From NCBI RefSeq assembly GCF_900167565.1, contig NZ_FUZV01000001.1, forward strand, positions 744,001 to 808,000: 64,000 bases of DNA, given 5' to 3'. This document shows, piece after piece, positions 1 through 7,898 of the stretch (position 1 is the first letter of the stretch; the number at the start of each line of letters is the position of its first letter). The notes beneath the pieces are model-generated. The model ran no database searches. It was not told the DNA's origin and saw nothing but the letters and a program-made list of their open reading frames with translations. This stretch comes from Pseudoxanthomonas indica. GTDB lineage: Bacteria > Pseudomonadota > Gammaproteobacteria > Xanthomonadales > Xanthomonadaceae. The translations under genes were made by a program, and so were the position numbers.

Positions 1-808
1 GGCCGGGGTTCGTGTATCCCTCTGTTGTCGTGTAGAGCCACAGCGGACAGCTGCGCGCACCCGCGGCAGAGGTGAGCACGTTCAGCAGGTCCGCCGTCTT
101 GTGGGCATGGATCTCGTCCAGTCCTACATGCGACGGGTTCAAGCCGTCCTGCGTGCTCGCCTTGGCGTGAATCGGCTTGAAGCTGGCGCCGGTGTCCAGG
201 CGCGCGACCGACTTCGCGAAGATCTGGAGGCCGAAGGCTTCCCGGAGGTCCGGGGTCTTCTCGGCCATCCGCTTCGCGACGTTAAAGATGATCGATGCTT
301 GCGGAAACGTGGTCGCCGCGCTGATTACCTGCGCGCCCGGCTCGTCCTCGCAGCACTCGCAGTAGAGCAGAATCGCCGCCGCCAGCGTGGATTTCGCGTT
401 CTTGCGCGCCACCGCGAAGAGCGCTGACGTGAATCGGCGGGTGCCGTCCGGGTTGCGGAATCCGAACAGCTGCACCACAAAGAACACGTGCGATGGATGC
501 AGCCGAATCTCTGACTGCATCGTCCCGTCGGGATTCTTCCAAACGCCCTCAACGTGGGGGAGCTTCTCGATGAAGTCGCAGGCGTCGCAGGCATGCCACT
601 CGTCGAAGTGGAACGGCGCGCCACGCTTTTTGGCTCGCTTCAGGTCGCCAATGAACCGCTGCGCCGCCAGGCGCATGAGCTTGCCGAACTTCCTGCCCTT
701 CTTGTCCGCAATCGCTTCCTCGGCATATGCCAGGGCGATTGCGACGTAGTCACGCTGGCCGTCGTCCGTTCCTGGCGAACTTGTTGCCGGAGTTTTCTTC
801 TTTGCCAC
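1..808 (-). CDS. Phage terminase large subunit (N-terminal part, runs off the window)
   Basis: This is the ATPase/nuclease that packages phage DNA into the prohead. About 269 codons are visible. The start chosen is a GTG at 808, because no ATG lies nearby in frame; this overlaps the small subunit by 59 bases. A Walker-A-like segment ARKNAKS sits around residue 136 and matches the (R)KNxKS form of HK97/P27-type large terminases. A Walker-B-like stretch, VGLDEIHAHKT, follows near residue 230. The C-terminal nuclease domain lies beyond the window edge. It follows the small subunit in the usual order. Family identity is secure; completeness cannot be judged. Confidence 0.88.
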   Translation of the reverse strand, partial: MAKKKTPATSSPGTDDGQRDYVAIALAYAEEAIADKKGRKFGKLMRLAAQRFIGDLKRAKKRGAPFHFDEWHACDACDFIEKLPHVEGVWKNPDGTMQSEIRLHPSHVFFVVQLFGFRNPDGTRRFTSALFAVARKNAKSTLAAAILLYCECCEDEPGAQVISAATTFPQASIIFNVAKRMAEKTPDLREAFGLQIFAKSVARLDTGASFKPIHAKASTQDGLNPSHVGLDEIHAHKTADLLNVLTSAAGARSCPLWLYTTTEGYTNPG

Positions 809-1178
809 CGTTGGGTCGCACCTTGCCCTGCGCCACCGGCGTGAGACCGAAGTCGTTCGCGAGGTTGCGGTACTGCGCCATCATGTGACCCGTGGGCGGG
901 AGCCCCGCGGCGTGGAGCTGGCAGATGTTGCCGTGCAGCGCGCACAGCATCCCGAGCGTCGACAGCGACGCTTCCGTCAGCAGCTTGTTTGCATGGAGGA
1001 TCGGAGCGAGCCGGTTCCATTCCTTGATCGCGTGCGCATTCGGCATCCAGTCCGGCGCCGTCGGAACGTCGCCAACAAGAGGTAGGTCGACCGCAGGCAC
1101 CGATGCCGCCGGCTCGCGGTCCTTCCGGTCCGTTCCCGCGATCACTTTCAACGCGCTGGGTTTGCGGGGATTCGGCAT
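750..1178 (-). CDS. Phage terminase small subunit, P27 family
   Basis: 142 residues, a normal length for P27-type small terminases, which recognise the packaging site and hand DNA to the large subunit. The N-terminus MPNPRKPSALKVIAGT and the later run APDWMPNAHAIKEW are characteristic of the family. It lies directly upstream of the large subunit and overlaps it. The downstream neighbour across a 151-base gap is an HNH gene, a common arrangement at the packaging end of cos-type phages (family knowledge). Confidence 0.88.
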   Translation of the reverse strand: MPNPRKPSALKVIAGTDRKDREPAASVPAVDLPLVGDVPTAPDWMPNAHAIKEWNRLAPILHANKLLTEASLSTLGMLCALHGNICQLHAAGLPPTGHMMAQYRNLANDFGLTPVAQGKVRPNGGKEENSGNKFARNGRRPA

Positions 1179-1329
1179 GGCCTTGAACCTGGGCGGCGGG
1201 GAATCCCCACCATGAAAAAACCGTTTTTTCTGAAGTGACGGTGCGAATAAATGGCTGGGCGCACGTGTCGAAGGCCGAGGGCCTCAGACTTTTGCCCTCC
1301 CCCTCCCCTTTTTCGTTCAGGTTCGGGGG
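1179..1329. other. Non-coding gap, candidate packaging (cos) region
   Basis: No gene is visible between the small terminase and the next leftward gene. The gap holds a near-perfect A/T palindrome at 1214-1230 (GAAAAAAC, C, GTTTTTTC) next to GC-rich runs. In cos phages with an HNH gene beside terS, the cohesive-end site usually lies here. That placement is inference; no known cos consensus was recognised. Confidence 0.25.
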
Positions 1330-1563
1330 TCAGACCGGATTTCCGTCCCAGTCCGTTTCGACCGGCTCGCCGTTCGCGACGACAGGCTGCGCGCCTTCCG
1401 GCACCGGCGCTCCGAGCTCTTCGCCCAGCAACTCAGCCACCGCGGCCACGAGGCCTGCGGTGATCTGAGTCTGTTCGGTAATCGCGCGCGTCAGCTTCTC
1501 GGTTGTGGCCTGCTGCTGGGCGATCGCCTGCAGCAGGCGTTCGATGGTGTCCGAATCCGCCAT
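1330..1563 (-). CDS. Small acidic phage protein, helical N-terminus
   Basis: 77 residues starting MADSDTIERLLQAIAQQQ. The first 50 residues are a heptad-like helix rich in Gln, Thr and Ile, and the tail is acidic. It overlaps the 3' 131 bases of the HNH gene in another frame. The start is the only ATG that gives a protein-like composition; a weak GAG lies about seven bases upstream. No family recognised. Because of the long overlap, either this start or the HNH end could be misjudged. Confidence 0.5.
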   Translation of the reverse strand: MADSDTIERLLQAIAQQQATTEKLTRAITEQTQITAGLVAAVAELLGEELGAPVPEGAQPVVANGEPVETDWDGNPV

Positions 1564-1873
1564 TCTCGGTGCTCGTCTTGTAGCTATGGCACCAGGCGCA
1601 GAGGCTCTGGTGATTCTCGTCGGCGTTGTTGCTGTCGTCGCCGTCGACGTGGTCGACCTGGTTCGCCGGCCGAATGCCGCTCTTCGCACACTTAGGGCAT
1701 CCACCCCGCTCGCAGCACTCGCATAGCGGATTGCGAGCCAACTTCGATGCGCGAATCTTTCGCCATGCTGCACTGTTCGTTGCCAAGGCGCGCCTGGCTT
1801 GCCTGCTGGGCTCCGGCGCAATGTAGCGCTTGACATGTCCCCGAAATGGATTGTGCTTTGGCGCTCGCTTCAC
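1433..1873 (-). CDS. HNH endonuclease, phage packaging type
   Basis: 146 residues. The zinc/HNH pattern is visible as CECC then CPKC, followed by QVDHVDGDDSNNADE and SLCAWCHSYKT, so the metal-binding cysteines and the catalytic His-Asn-His are all present. HNH proteins beside terminases of HK97-like phages act with the terminase in end generation (family knowledge). The last ~40 residues are low-complexity and overlap the next gene. The start overlaps the Rz stop by four bases, consistent with translational coupling in the lysis/packaging run. Confidence 0.85.
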   Translation of the reverse strand: MKRAPKHNPFRGHVKRYIAPEPSRQARRALATNSAAWRKIRASKLARNPLCECCERGGCPKCAKSGIRPANQVDHVDGDDSNNADENHQSLCAWCHSYKTSTENGGFGHHRTPAAGDRPAAGHNREADARDYRTDSDHRRPRGRGG

Positions 1874-2442
1874 TTAACCACCAGCGGCGCCGAGCAAGCG
1901 ACCCGCGTGGCGATCAGTTCTCGCTGGAGCTGTCCGATCCAAACGTCTGCGAGGGCTCCGTCCTGAACCCCCTCTGCAAGGCTCGCTGCTCGAAGTTCGG
2001 CGTACTCAACATCTCGACCGGCAAAGGTCGGAGTTCCGGCGTTAGCGGAGCCGGACAGAGTTGGGGGCGTTCCGGGCGCTTGGAACCACCAATCGTGCAG
2101 CCGGAGACGGCCAGAACGCCAATCATCAATAACGCGGTCTTTCGCAGCCAGCGCATGGGCCATCTCCTTCTTGTGCTTGGAATCGTTGTCCGCTGTGCTG
2201 CTGGCATATGCCTGGGCACGGCCACGCGCCTCCTGCCTCGCCTTCTCGGTGAGGTCTGCAAGGCCTTGCAGCACAGAGGCTTGGTCTTCGCGGGTCTTCT
2301 GGTGTGCCGCCTTCTCGCCGTCGTACTTACCTTCCCAGCGAGCCGCTCCCTGGCCGTTGCCATGGAACCAAACTGCGACGACCAGCAACAGAACCGCACA
2401 CCACTTCAGGATTAAGCGTGAGAGCGGGTCCAGTGGCATCAC
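1870..2442 (-). CDS. Rz-like inner-membrane spanin subunit
   Basis: 190 residues with one N-terminal membrane helix (ILKWCAVLLLVVAVWF, about residues 11-26) and a long charged coiled-coil periplasmic part with EK/AR-rich heptads. That is the layout of Rz i-spanins, which disrupt the outer membrane in the last step of lysis. An Rz1-type lipoprotein frame is embedded in it. It overlaps the holin-like gene upstream by four bases. Residues past about 130 are less coiled and carry the overlapped coding. Confidence 0.75.
   Translation of the reverse strand: MMPLDPLSRLILKWCAVLLLVVAVWFHGNGQGAARWEGKYDGEKAAHQKTREDQASVLQGLADLTEKARQEARGRAQAYASSTADNDSKHKKEMAHALAAKDRVIDDWRSGRLRLHDWWFQAPGTPPTLSGSANAGTPTFAGRDVEYAELRAASLAEGVQDGALADVWIGQLQRELIATRVACSAPLVVK
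1914..2156 (-). CDS. Rz1-like outer-membrane lipoprotein spanin, overprinted inside Rz
   Basis: 80 residues read in the +1 frame wholly within the Rz gene. It begins MRWLRKTALLMIGVLAVSGC, a signal with a lipobox LAVSGC whose Cys is the lipidation site. The mature part is Pro-rich (PERPQLCPAPLTPELRP), as in Rz1 o-spanins that meet Rz across the periplasm. Nested Rz/Rz1 pairs are well known. The start is chosen from the signal peptide; the frame is open further upstream but reads as unrelated sequence. Confidence 0.75.
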   Translation of the reverse strand: MRWLRKTALLMIGVLAVSGCTIGGSKRPERPQLCPAPLTPELRPLPVEMLSTPNFEQRALQRGFRTEPSQTFGSDSSSEN

Positions 2443-2795
2443 GCACCCGCCTTGTCGGTGTCGTCTGGCAAGTCCGGCAGCTGGAGCGCGGGGAATCCCT
2501 GGCCCTTCATTCGGAGCAGGAAGAAAAACGCACTCAGCAATTGCAATGCCTTCCCGGCGGCAGGCGCATCGAGAATCGGGCCGAATTGCGCGCTGAAGCT
2601 ATCCCAAAATCCAGCCAGCCAGGACAGGCCGTCGACGACGAACTGCCCGAACGCCATGCCGACGAGGCACAGCCAGGCGGTGTAGCTCCGCCACGCTGCG
2701 GCCAGAGGCACGGCGCCGTAACGGGTGAACTTGGCATAGAACAGAACCGCAAGCGCGACGAGCGCGAGAAGCAGAATGGTGAAAACGAGGTGCAT
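2439..2795 (-). CDS. Phage membrane protein, holin-like
   Basis: 118 residues. There are three likely membrane segments: residues 4-21 (VFTILLLALVALAVLFYA), about 40-62, and about 80-95 (LQLLSAFFFLL). The acidic C-terminus is DLPDDTDKAGA. The position between endolysin and spanin genes and the four-base overlap with Rz point to a holin or holin partner. No named holin family recognised. Confidence 0.6.
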   Translation of the reverse strand: MHLVFTILLLALVALAVLFYAKFTRYGAVPLAAAWRSYTAWLCLVGMAFGQFVVDGLSWLAGFWDSFSAQFGPILDAPAAGKALQLLSAFFFLLRMKGQGFPALQLPDLPDDTDKAGA

Positions 2796-2797
2796 TG

Positions 2798-3016
2798 TCA
2801 GGCTCCTTTAAGCCAGGCGATTGCCTTGATTGCTGCGGTGGTCAGCGCCGATGAGACGGTGCCCACTACTACGAGGGTCTTCCACCCGCCGCGGGCCTCG
2901 CTGATCGTCTGGTGGATCTCGGCCACCATTCGCTTGAGGTCATCCACGTCATCGTCCAGCTTCTCGACCTTTCCTTCGAGACGCCCCAGGTCGCGGTTCA
3001 ACTTATCCATGCTCAT
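2798..3016 (-). CDS. Coiled-coil protein with C-terminal membrane anchor, lysis cassette
   Basis: 72 residues. Residues 4-40 form a charged heptad coiled coil (LGRLEGKVEKLDDDVDDLKR), and a single membrane helix follows near residues 46-66. The layout resembles small haemolysin XhlA-like or holin-accessory proteins. Its start overlaps the endolysin stop by four bases, so it belongs to the lysis operon. Role inferred from layout and position only. Confidence 0.55.
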   Translation of the reverse strand: MSMDKLNRDLGRLEGKVEKLDDDVDDLKRMVAEIHQTISEARGGWKTLVVVGTVSSALTTAAIKAIAWLKGA

Positions 3017-3666
3017 GCTCCCAGCACCTTCAGCGCGCGCGCGAAGCGGGCACGGCGATCAGCCTTCCCGTGCTGACCACCGTTCACGCGCTGCGTGATC
3101 TCGTCAAACTTATCGCTGTCTGCGAGCCTGTTGCAGTTCTGAGCCTCCCAGAACGCGCCCGCCGCGAGAGCCGCCCATCGCGGGATTTCGAGCATTTCAG
3201 GATGGAGGGTGAAGTCAGGCACGCCGCCAAACTTTCTTGCGAGCAGTTCCGTGATCGCCTCGTAGTTCGCAGCACCGGTGTTACCAATCAATCCCCGGCC
3301 GCGATACTTGTAGCCATCACCGCTGTCCTCGGCGCGATTTCCCATGCGCCCGCCATACGCCGCATTCCCAAGGCCTTCGGGATTGCGTGCCAGTGCGGAG
3401 ACGCGCGGAAGCAGAGAGTTCCACCGCGACGCGCGAGGCGCACCCGCGCAAATCTCGGCAAGCCGCTCGGGCGAGTAGTTCAAGTTCTCCGCCAGCTTGG
3501 CGAATGAACCGGACTCATGCCCGACCTGGGCTAGGAATGCGGCCAGACGCTTCGGCGAGGTGATGGTGTATGCCTCGCACGCCTCGCGAACGGGGCCAAC
3601 AAAGCGGGATGCCACTTGCGTCGTACAGCCAACGGCTTTGATCAGGGTTTCCGCCGAAGGCAGCAT
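3013..3666 (-). CDS. Phage endolysin, glycoside hydrolase family 19 (chitinase-like lysozyme)
   Basis: 217 residues from MLPSAETLIKAVG. The GH19 fold is recognised by QVGHESGSFAKLAENLNYS, which carries the first catalytic Glu, then YKYRGRGLIGNTGAANY and RVNGG near the C-terminus. These enzymes cleave the glycan strand of peptidoglycan. No signal peptide is seen, so export would depend on the holin. A longer frame starts at 3726, but its extra 20 residues do not look like the family. Upstream there is no further lysis gene. Confidence 0.88.
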   Translation of the reverse strand: MLPSAETLIKAVGCTTQVASRFVGPVREACEAYTITSPKRLAAFLAQVGHESGSFAKLAENLNYSPERLAEICAGAPRASRWNSLLPRVSALARNPEGLGNAAYGGRMGNRAEDSGDGYKYRGRGLIGNTGAANYEAITELLARKFGGVPDFTLHPEMLEIPRWAALAAGAFWEAQNCNRLADSDKFDEITQRVNGGQHGKADRRARFARALKVLGA

Positions 3667-3841
3667 GAGCGTTCCAGGTGTAAGGCCGGTCCCCTCGCTG
3701 GATAGCCGCCAGCGCGCAACCGCCAAGGTCTGCGCGTCTTTCCATCCACAGGAGTGAGGTCGATCGTTGTTGGCGGCACGGCCGGGTTCGTCTCACGACG
3801 CCCTGGGTGGCCTTCGCACGAGGGGACCGATTCGGGGCAAC

Positions 3842-3869
3842 AAAAAAGCCCCCGGCTCTCGCCGGAGGC
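3842..3869 (-). terminator. Rho-independent terminator, leftward
   Basis: The stem GCC-C-CCGGC / GCCGG-A-GGC has a four-base loop and one mismatch, and is followed on the minus strand by six Ts. It would stop leftward early transcription before the lysis genes, where an antiterminator could act. Confidence 0.65.
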
Positions 3870-3929
3870 TTCTATTGCATCGTGCCTGAAAAGCTATACT
3901 CGGAAGTCAGACCTGTCAACATATTTTCT

Positions 3930-4859
3930 ATGACCCCCAGTACGCCCCCAACGAAGCCGGAATCCGCACCCGCGCCCAACACGCCGCCAGTGGTGACCAT
4001 GGGGCATTTCTTGCAGGGGATGCCACCCTTTCAGGCAGCAAGGGTGGAAAACGCCTTTGTTGAGCGGCATTACAACCTCTACGTCGACCTACCCGCCATC
4101 CAGTTGTACTGTCATCATTCTCTATGTCTCGGGATGCGGTTCTTCACGGCGATGAATCAAATCGAGGTGCAACAGCACACGCACGCCGCCGGCAGCGTAC
4201 CGAAGAAGCTGGTACGCGAGTTCGTCACGTATCGGTGCAAGAACTGTAGCGCCACCGACAAGATTTTTGCGATCGAGCTCAGGCATGCAGGCAAGCACGC
4301 GGACGTTTTCAAATTCGGCGAGGTGCCTGCCTTCGGCCCGCCCAATCCGGCAAAGCTGATCTCTTTGGTTCGACCCGATCGCGACCTCTACGTGAAAGGG
4401 CGCCAGTGTGAGACGCAAGGGCTGGGCATTGCAGCGTTCAGCTACTACAGGCGCGTGATAGAAAATCAGAGACACAGGATCTTCGACGAGATCATTCGAG
4501 TGCTGTCTTCAGTTTCGCCTGGTCATCCCGCTATCGCAGACTTGCAGGCGGCGCGCGCAGCGCGCCAGTTTGCCCAGAGCGTGGAAGCCATCAAGCACGC
4601 GCTTCCTGACTCACTCATGATTGCTGGGCGCGATCCGCTCCGATTGCTACATGGGGCACTCAGCGTTGGGATACATGCGCTGAGCGACGAAGAATGCCTG
4701 GAGCGCGCCACCGCAATTCGTACAGTTTTATCTGAGTTCGCGGTTCGCCTTTCCGATGTCATGAAGGACGATGCGGAACTAACGGCGGCGGTGGCGAAGT
4801 TGACGTCGATCGAAGACGCCGTCCGTAGCGGCTCAGGCAGCGAGGGAGATGCCGGTTAG
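3930..4859 (+). CDS. Unknown protein with paired-cysteine (zinc-ribbon-like) region
   Basis: 309 residues from MTPSTPPTKPES; the frame is open to 3807 but the upstream part covers the terminator. The N-terminus is Pro-rich. Cys/His pairs are seen in LYCHHSLC and YRCKNCSAT, suggesting a zinc-binding beta domain near residues 60-110. The rest is helical with no motif I recognise. It is the only rightward gene among leftward phage genes and is convergent with 4833-5270, overlapping it by 27 bases. That position is typical of a separately expressed lysogeny (moron) gene. Confidence 0.6.
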   Translation: MTPSTPPTKPESAPAPNTPPVVTMGHFLQGMPPFQAARVENAFVERHYNLYVDLPAIQLYCHHSLCLGMRFFTAMNQIEVQQHTHAAGSVPKKLVREFVTYRCKNCSATDKIFAIELRHAGKHADVFKFGEVPAFGPPNPAKLISLVRPDRDLYVKGRQCETQGLGIAAFSYYRRVIENQRHRIFDEIIRVLSSVSPGHPAIADLQAARAARQFAQSVEAIKHALPDSLMIAGRDPLRLLHGALSVGIHALSDEECLERATAIRTVLSEFAVRLSDVMKDDAELTAAVAKLTSIEDAVRSGSGSEGDAG

Positions 4860-5270
4860 GACGCCTCTGATCTCGACCCTCCCTAGCTCTTCTTCCGCGA
4901 AAAATCGCGGCCTGCTGAGTCGATAGGTGGACTGGTCCAGAACTCGCCGAATCATGGATTCAGCCACTTCACGTCGCTCGATGGCCTTTCGTCCCATGCC
5001 ACAGTAGTAGCCGCGCAAGATGCAAGCGCGCTCTACGTTGTGGCGGGCGATGTCGCGGACGATATCCTCGATCTGCTGCGCCATTGGGTCAGTTTCGAGC
5101 GGCTTGAATCCGACCACTTTAGGCGGGAGCTCTCCCTTGTGCTCGATCAGAACTTGGAGCATGTCCTTTGACCGATGACCAAGGTAGTCGCAATCCCGGT
5201 GCAGTGCGAACTCTCGCCCCCAGCCCTCGAGGCGAGCTTTGACGTACACGCCGAACGTATCAACTTGCAT
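4833..5270 (-). CDS. Phage protein at the Q position, possible late-gene regulator
   Basis: 145 residues. The second half, GYYCGMGRKAIERREVAES followed by MIRRVLDQSTYRL, reads like a helix-turn-helix of the sigma-4/ArpU/Q-like kind. It is the last gene of the leftward early operon and lies just before the terminator and the lysis genes, where lambda carries Q. The function is inferred from place and weak motif. It overlaps the preceding gene by 11 bases. Confidence 0.55.
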   Translation of the reverse strand: MQVDTFGVYVKARLEGWGREFALHRDCDYLGHRSKDMLQVLIEHKGELPPKVVGFKPLETDPMAQQIEDIVRDIARHNVERACILRGYYCGMGRKAIERREVAESMIRRVLDQSTYRLSRPRFFAEEELGRVEIRGVLTGISLAA

Positions 5271-5502
5271 TCCGATTCCCCTTTGCCCTGCCTGCGGTAC
5301 TCAAGCGAGGGCGATCAATGCCCCGCTCCAATTCGACGGCGTTCAACATTCGATGCGCAGTAGCGATGCTTCCGCCGAAGCGGTCCTGGAACTGATCTGC
5401 TGTGGGGAACGACTTCAGCGAGTCTACCCAGGCGAGGATCTTCATGGCGCGTGCAATCGTGGGATATTCCTTGAGCTCAAACGGTCGGCTTGCTGGTCTC
5501 AT
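5260..5502 (-). CDS. Small winged-helix-like phage protein
   Basis: 80 residues. The segment SFPTADQFQDRFGGSIATAHRMLNAV has the look of a DNA-binding helix-turn-helix. No named family recognised. It overlaps the Q-position gene by 11 bases and starts 10 bases after the DUF1064 gene, so it is part of the same leftward run. Confidence 0.6.
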   Translation of the reverse strand: MRPASRPFELKEYPTIARAMKILAWVDSLKSFPTADQFQDRFGGSIATAHRMLNAVELERGIDRPRLSTAGRAKGNRNAS

Positions 5503-5512
5503 TGATCCCCCT

Positions 5513-5980
5513 TCATGCCAGAACGATGCGGATTGGGTAGTGGTGCTCCACGCCCCGTTTCTTGATTCGGAATTCCTTTGTCTCCCTGCCCTTCACGTCG
5601 ACGTACTCCGGCGCGCGGCCGGCGTCGCTGAAGAAGACCAGGAAGTCGAGGACATAGCGGGTGCCGCATGGCAGGTGAATCGGAACCTGTCGCAGCCAAT
5701 GCGATACCTCGCCGGCCGCCTTCCTTAGTTTCAGCTGCTCGTAGTACCTGGCCTCGCGCTTGCTATCGAAGCGGATGCCGTCAACGCTGGTGATCTCGTT
5801 CCCGTACTTCCTTGCCCTGCCCTCTTTCGTGCCACCGCTCGCGATCGTCTCGACAGCGCGACGCACCTCTGGGCTTGCTTCTAACTGCCCAGCAGCACGG
5901 CGCTCGGCCTGCTGGAATAGGCGGCGCATGCCTTCGGGCATCTGTTCCGGACTGGAAAATCGAAGCGCGTTCCTACCCAC
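5513..5980 (-). CDS. DUF1064 family phage protein (PD-(D/E)XK nuclease-like)
   Basis: 155 residues. The family core is clear: GIRFDSKREARYYEQLKL, then VPIHLPCGTRYVLDFLVFF, then EYVDVKGRETKEFRIKK. The D...EYVDVKG arrangement matches the PD-(D/E)XK nuclease fold assigned to DUF1064 proteins, which sit in phage replication/recombination clusters. The exact role in phages is unproven. It overlaps the next gene by eight bases. Confidence 0.8.
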   Translation of the reverse strand: MGRNALRFSSPEQMPEGMRRLFQQAERRAAGQLEASPEVRRAVETIASGGTKEGRARKYGNEITSVDGIRFDSKREARYYEQLKLRKAAGEVSHWLRQVPIHLPCGTRYVLDFLVFFSDAGRAPEYVDVKGRETKEFRIKKRGVEHHYPIRIVLA

Positions 5981-6206
5981 GGCGGCGCCCCTTGGCCTTC
6001 TTGCTGAAGGTGTAGGGGGCGGCTTTCCGCGCGCCTGCGATGGATGCAGCGCGCGCCCGTGCCTTGGCTGCGGAAATCTCGCGCTCCATACCCATAACGG
6101 TCGTGACTCCGTCCTTCAGGCGATCTGCGAAGCGGGCATAAGCCGGAAATGCGTCACGCCAGTCCTTCAACCTGGCGAACTCGCGGCCCTCAAACATGTA
6201 CGGCAC
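5973..6206 (-). CDS. Small basic phage protein of unknown function
   Basis: 77 residues, Arg/Lys-rich, with an Ala-rich helix in the middle and the basic tail KKAKGRRRG. No family recognised. It overlaps genes on both sides, so it belongs to the leftward early operon. The basic tail would suit nucleic-acid binding (inference). Confidence 0.6.
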   Translation of the reverse strand: MPYMFEGREFARLKDWRDAFPAYARFADRLKDGVTTVMGMEREISAAKARARAASIAGARKAAPYTFSKKAKGRRRG

Positions 6207-6462
6207 GGGTAAGCTCCCTCATGTGCCAGATCAGGTCGTCTTCGATCTGCTCTGGCTTTGCGGTATTTCGGTAGATGCCAACGTGCCACCCGGCGGGGAG
6301 CGTGTTGGCGTGCTCCTTCAGTGCGTTGCGGACCCACAAGCGGCCGTCGCGCGCCAGATAGACCTCAACGGCGCGCTGCGTGGCGAGATGGCTCTGCACG
6401 GCCTGTGCGGCCGCCTCCCAGCCATGCGGCCAACGAACTTGCATGCAGGCGGCAGCCATCAA
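6190..6462 (-). CDS. Small phage protein of unknown function
   Basis: 90 residues. No motif recognised beyond a mixed alpha/beta composition (VEVYLARDGRLWVRNAL). It overlaps the helicase gene by four bases (start inside the helicase stop region), so it is probably translated with it. Confidence 0.6.
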   Translation of the reverse strand: MMAAACMQVRWPHGWEAAAQAVQSHLATQRAVEVYLARDGRLWVRNALKEHANTLPAGWHVGIYRNTAKPEQIEDDLIWHMRELTRAVHV

Positions 6463-7898
6463 TCTCCTCCGGCAGCGCGCGCCCCGCCGCCCCCTCTGCT
6501 GCGCCAGCCGCGGCGGGGGGGCGTGGACTTGTCTTTGTCGTCATTGGTTGCAGCAGTTGGCATCCAATCCCCAAGCGGGTCGAAGCGGCAGATATCGAGA
6601 CGTGATTTCAGGCGGGCGGTGCCTGGCGGGCCTGATCGCTGCTTTCGCACGATCACCTCTGTCATGCCCTTGTCCGGACTGGCTGGGTTGTAGACCTCGT
6701 CGCGGTACAGGCAGATGACCACGTCGGCGTCCTGCTCGATCGAGCCGGAGTCGCGCAGGTCACCAAGCACCGGGCGTTTATCAGTCCGCTTCTCGCACTC
6801 ACGCGACAGCTGCGACAGCACGATCACGGGGATGCCCAGGTTCACCGCCATGAGCTTGAGCAGGCGCGTCGCTTCGCCGATGCCGACGTTCTTGTTCTCG
6901 GCGCCAGCGGTGTCGAGCAGCTGCAGGTAGTCCAGCACCACCAGCCCGAGCGGGTTGGCGGCGTGCTCGCGCTGGGTCTGGGCGATGATCTGCTGCACCC
7001 TGGCGCTGCGTGGCCGGGAGATCATCAGCGGGGCGTTCTTCAGCACTGCGAACGCGGTGGTAAAGCGGCCCCAATCGTCGTCGGTCAGGTCGGCGCGCTT
7101 TACATGGTCGTGCTCGATGCGGCCAATCGAGCAGATGGCGCGGGTCATGAGTTGCTCGGCGGTCATCTCCAGCGAGTGAACCGCGACGCGCTTCTGTTGC
7201 GCCACCGCGACGTGCTCAGCGATGTTGAGTGCGAGCGTGGTCTTGCCCATGGCCGGACGGCCAGCGACAACGATCAGGTCGCCAGCTTGCATGCCTGAGA
7301 TGACCTGGTTCAGTTCTTCATACTCGAACGGCAGGCCAGTGATTTCGCCAGCCCCGGTTTCGTAGCGGCGACGAATGTCTTCCGCGACGCGCTTCAGCAC
7401 CGTGCCGGCCGGCTCCAGTTCGCATGGCTGAGACTTCAGCAGGTCACCCAGAGCCGCCTGCCCTGCAGACAGCACCTCTGTCGCCTCGCGACCGTCACGC
7501 GCGAAGGCGTCGGCGACCAGCTTCGTGCCGGCGTCGATCATGCCGCGGCGCAGGCGGGCTTCGCGAACGATCTCGGCGTAGGCGCGCACATTCGCAGCGG
7601 AGGGGGTCGAGCTGGCCAACTCAATGAAGTAGGCGCCGCCCGCGACGAGTTCCTCTGCACCGCGGGCCTGGAACCATTCGCCGAGCGTGACCGCGTCAAA
7701 CGGCCGATTGCGCTCAGCCATGTACTGAATCGAGCGCCAAATCAGCTGGTGGTCGCGGCGGTAGAAGTCCGTGTCCAAGAGGTCGGCGACGAGGTCGTAT
7801 GCCTCAGCGGACAGCATCACGGCACCGAGCACTGCCTGCTCGGCCTCGATGCTGTGTGGCGGTACCCGCAGCTGCTCAGCGCGCTGATCCGGCGTCAT
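6459..7898 (-). CDS. Replicative DNA helicase, DnaB-type (phage)
   Basis: 479 residues, full length for DnaB. The N-terminal domain begins PPHSIEAEQAVLGAVML, a DnaB hallmark. Walker A is GRPAMGKTT near residue 210, Walker B is VVLDYLQLL, and the arginine/sensor region RDSGSIEQDADVVICLYRDE is present. It unwinds DNA at the phage fork. It lies between the methylase and small genes in the leftward early operon, four bases overlapped on each side. The last ~25 residues are a Gly/Arg-rich tail. Being a phage copy, it is distinct from the host dnaB. Confidence 0.93.
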   Translation of the reverse strand: MTPDQRAEQLRVPPHSIEAEQAVLGAVMLSAEAYDLVADLLDTDFYRRDHQLIWRSIQYMAERNRPFDAVTLGEWFQARGAEELVAGGAYFIELASSTPSAANVRAYAEIVREARLRRGMIDAGTKLVADAFARDGREATEVLSAGQAALGDLLKSQPCELEPAGTVLKRVAEDIRRRYETGAGEITGLPFEYEELNQVISGMQAGDLIVVAGRPAMGKTTLALNIAEHVAVAQQKRVAVHSLEMTAEQLMTRAICSIGRIEHDHVKRADLTDDDWGRFTTAFAVLKNAPLMISRPRSARVQQIIAQTQREHAANPLGLVVLDYLQLLDTAGAENKNVGIGEATRLLKLMAVNLGIPVIVLSQLSRECEKRTDKRPVLGDLRDSGSIEQDADVVICLYRDEVYNPASPDKGMTEVIVRKQRSGPPGTARLKSRLDICRFDPLGDWMPTAATNDDKDKSTPPRRGWRSRGGGGARAAGGD

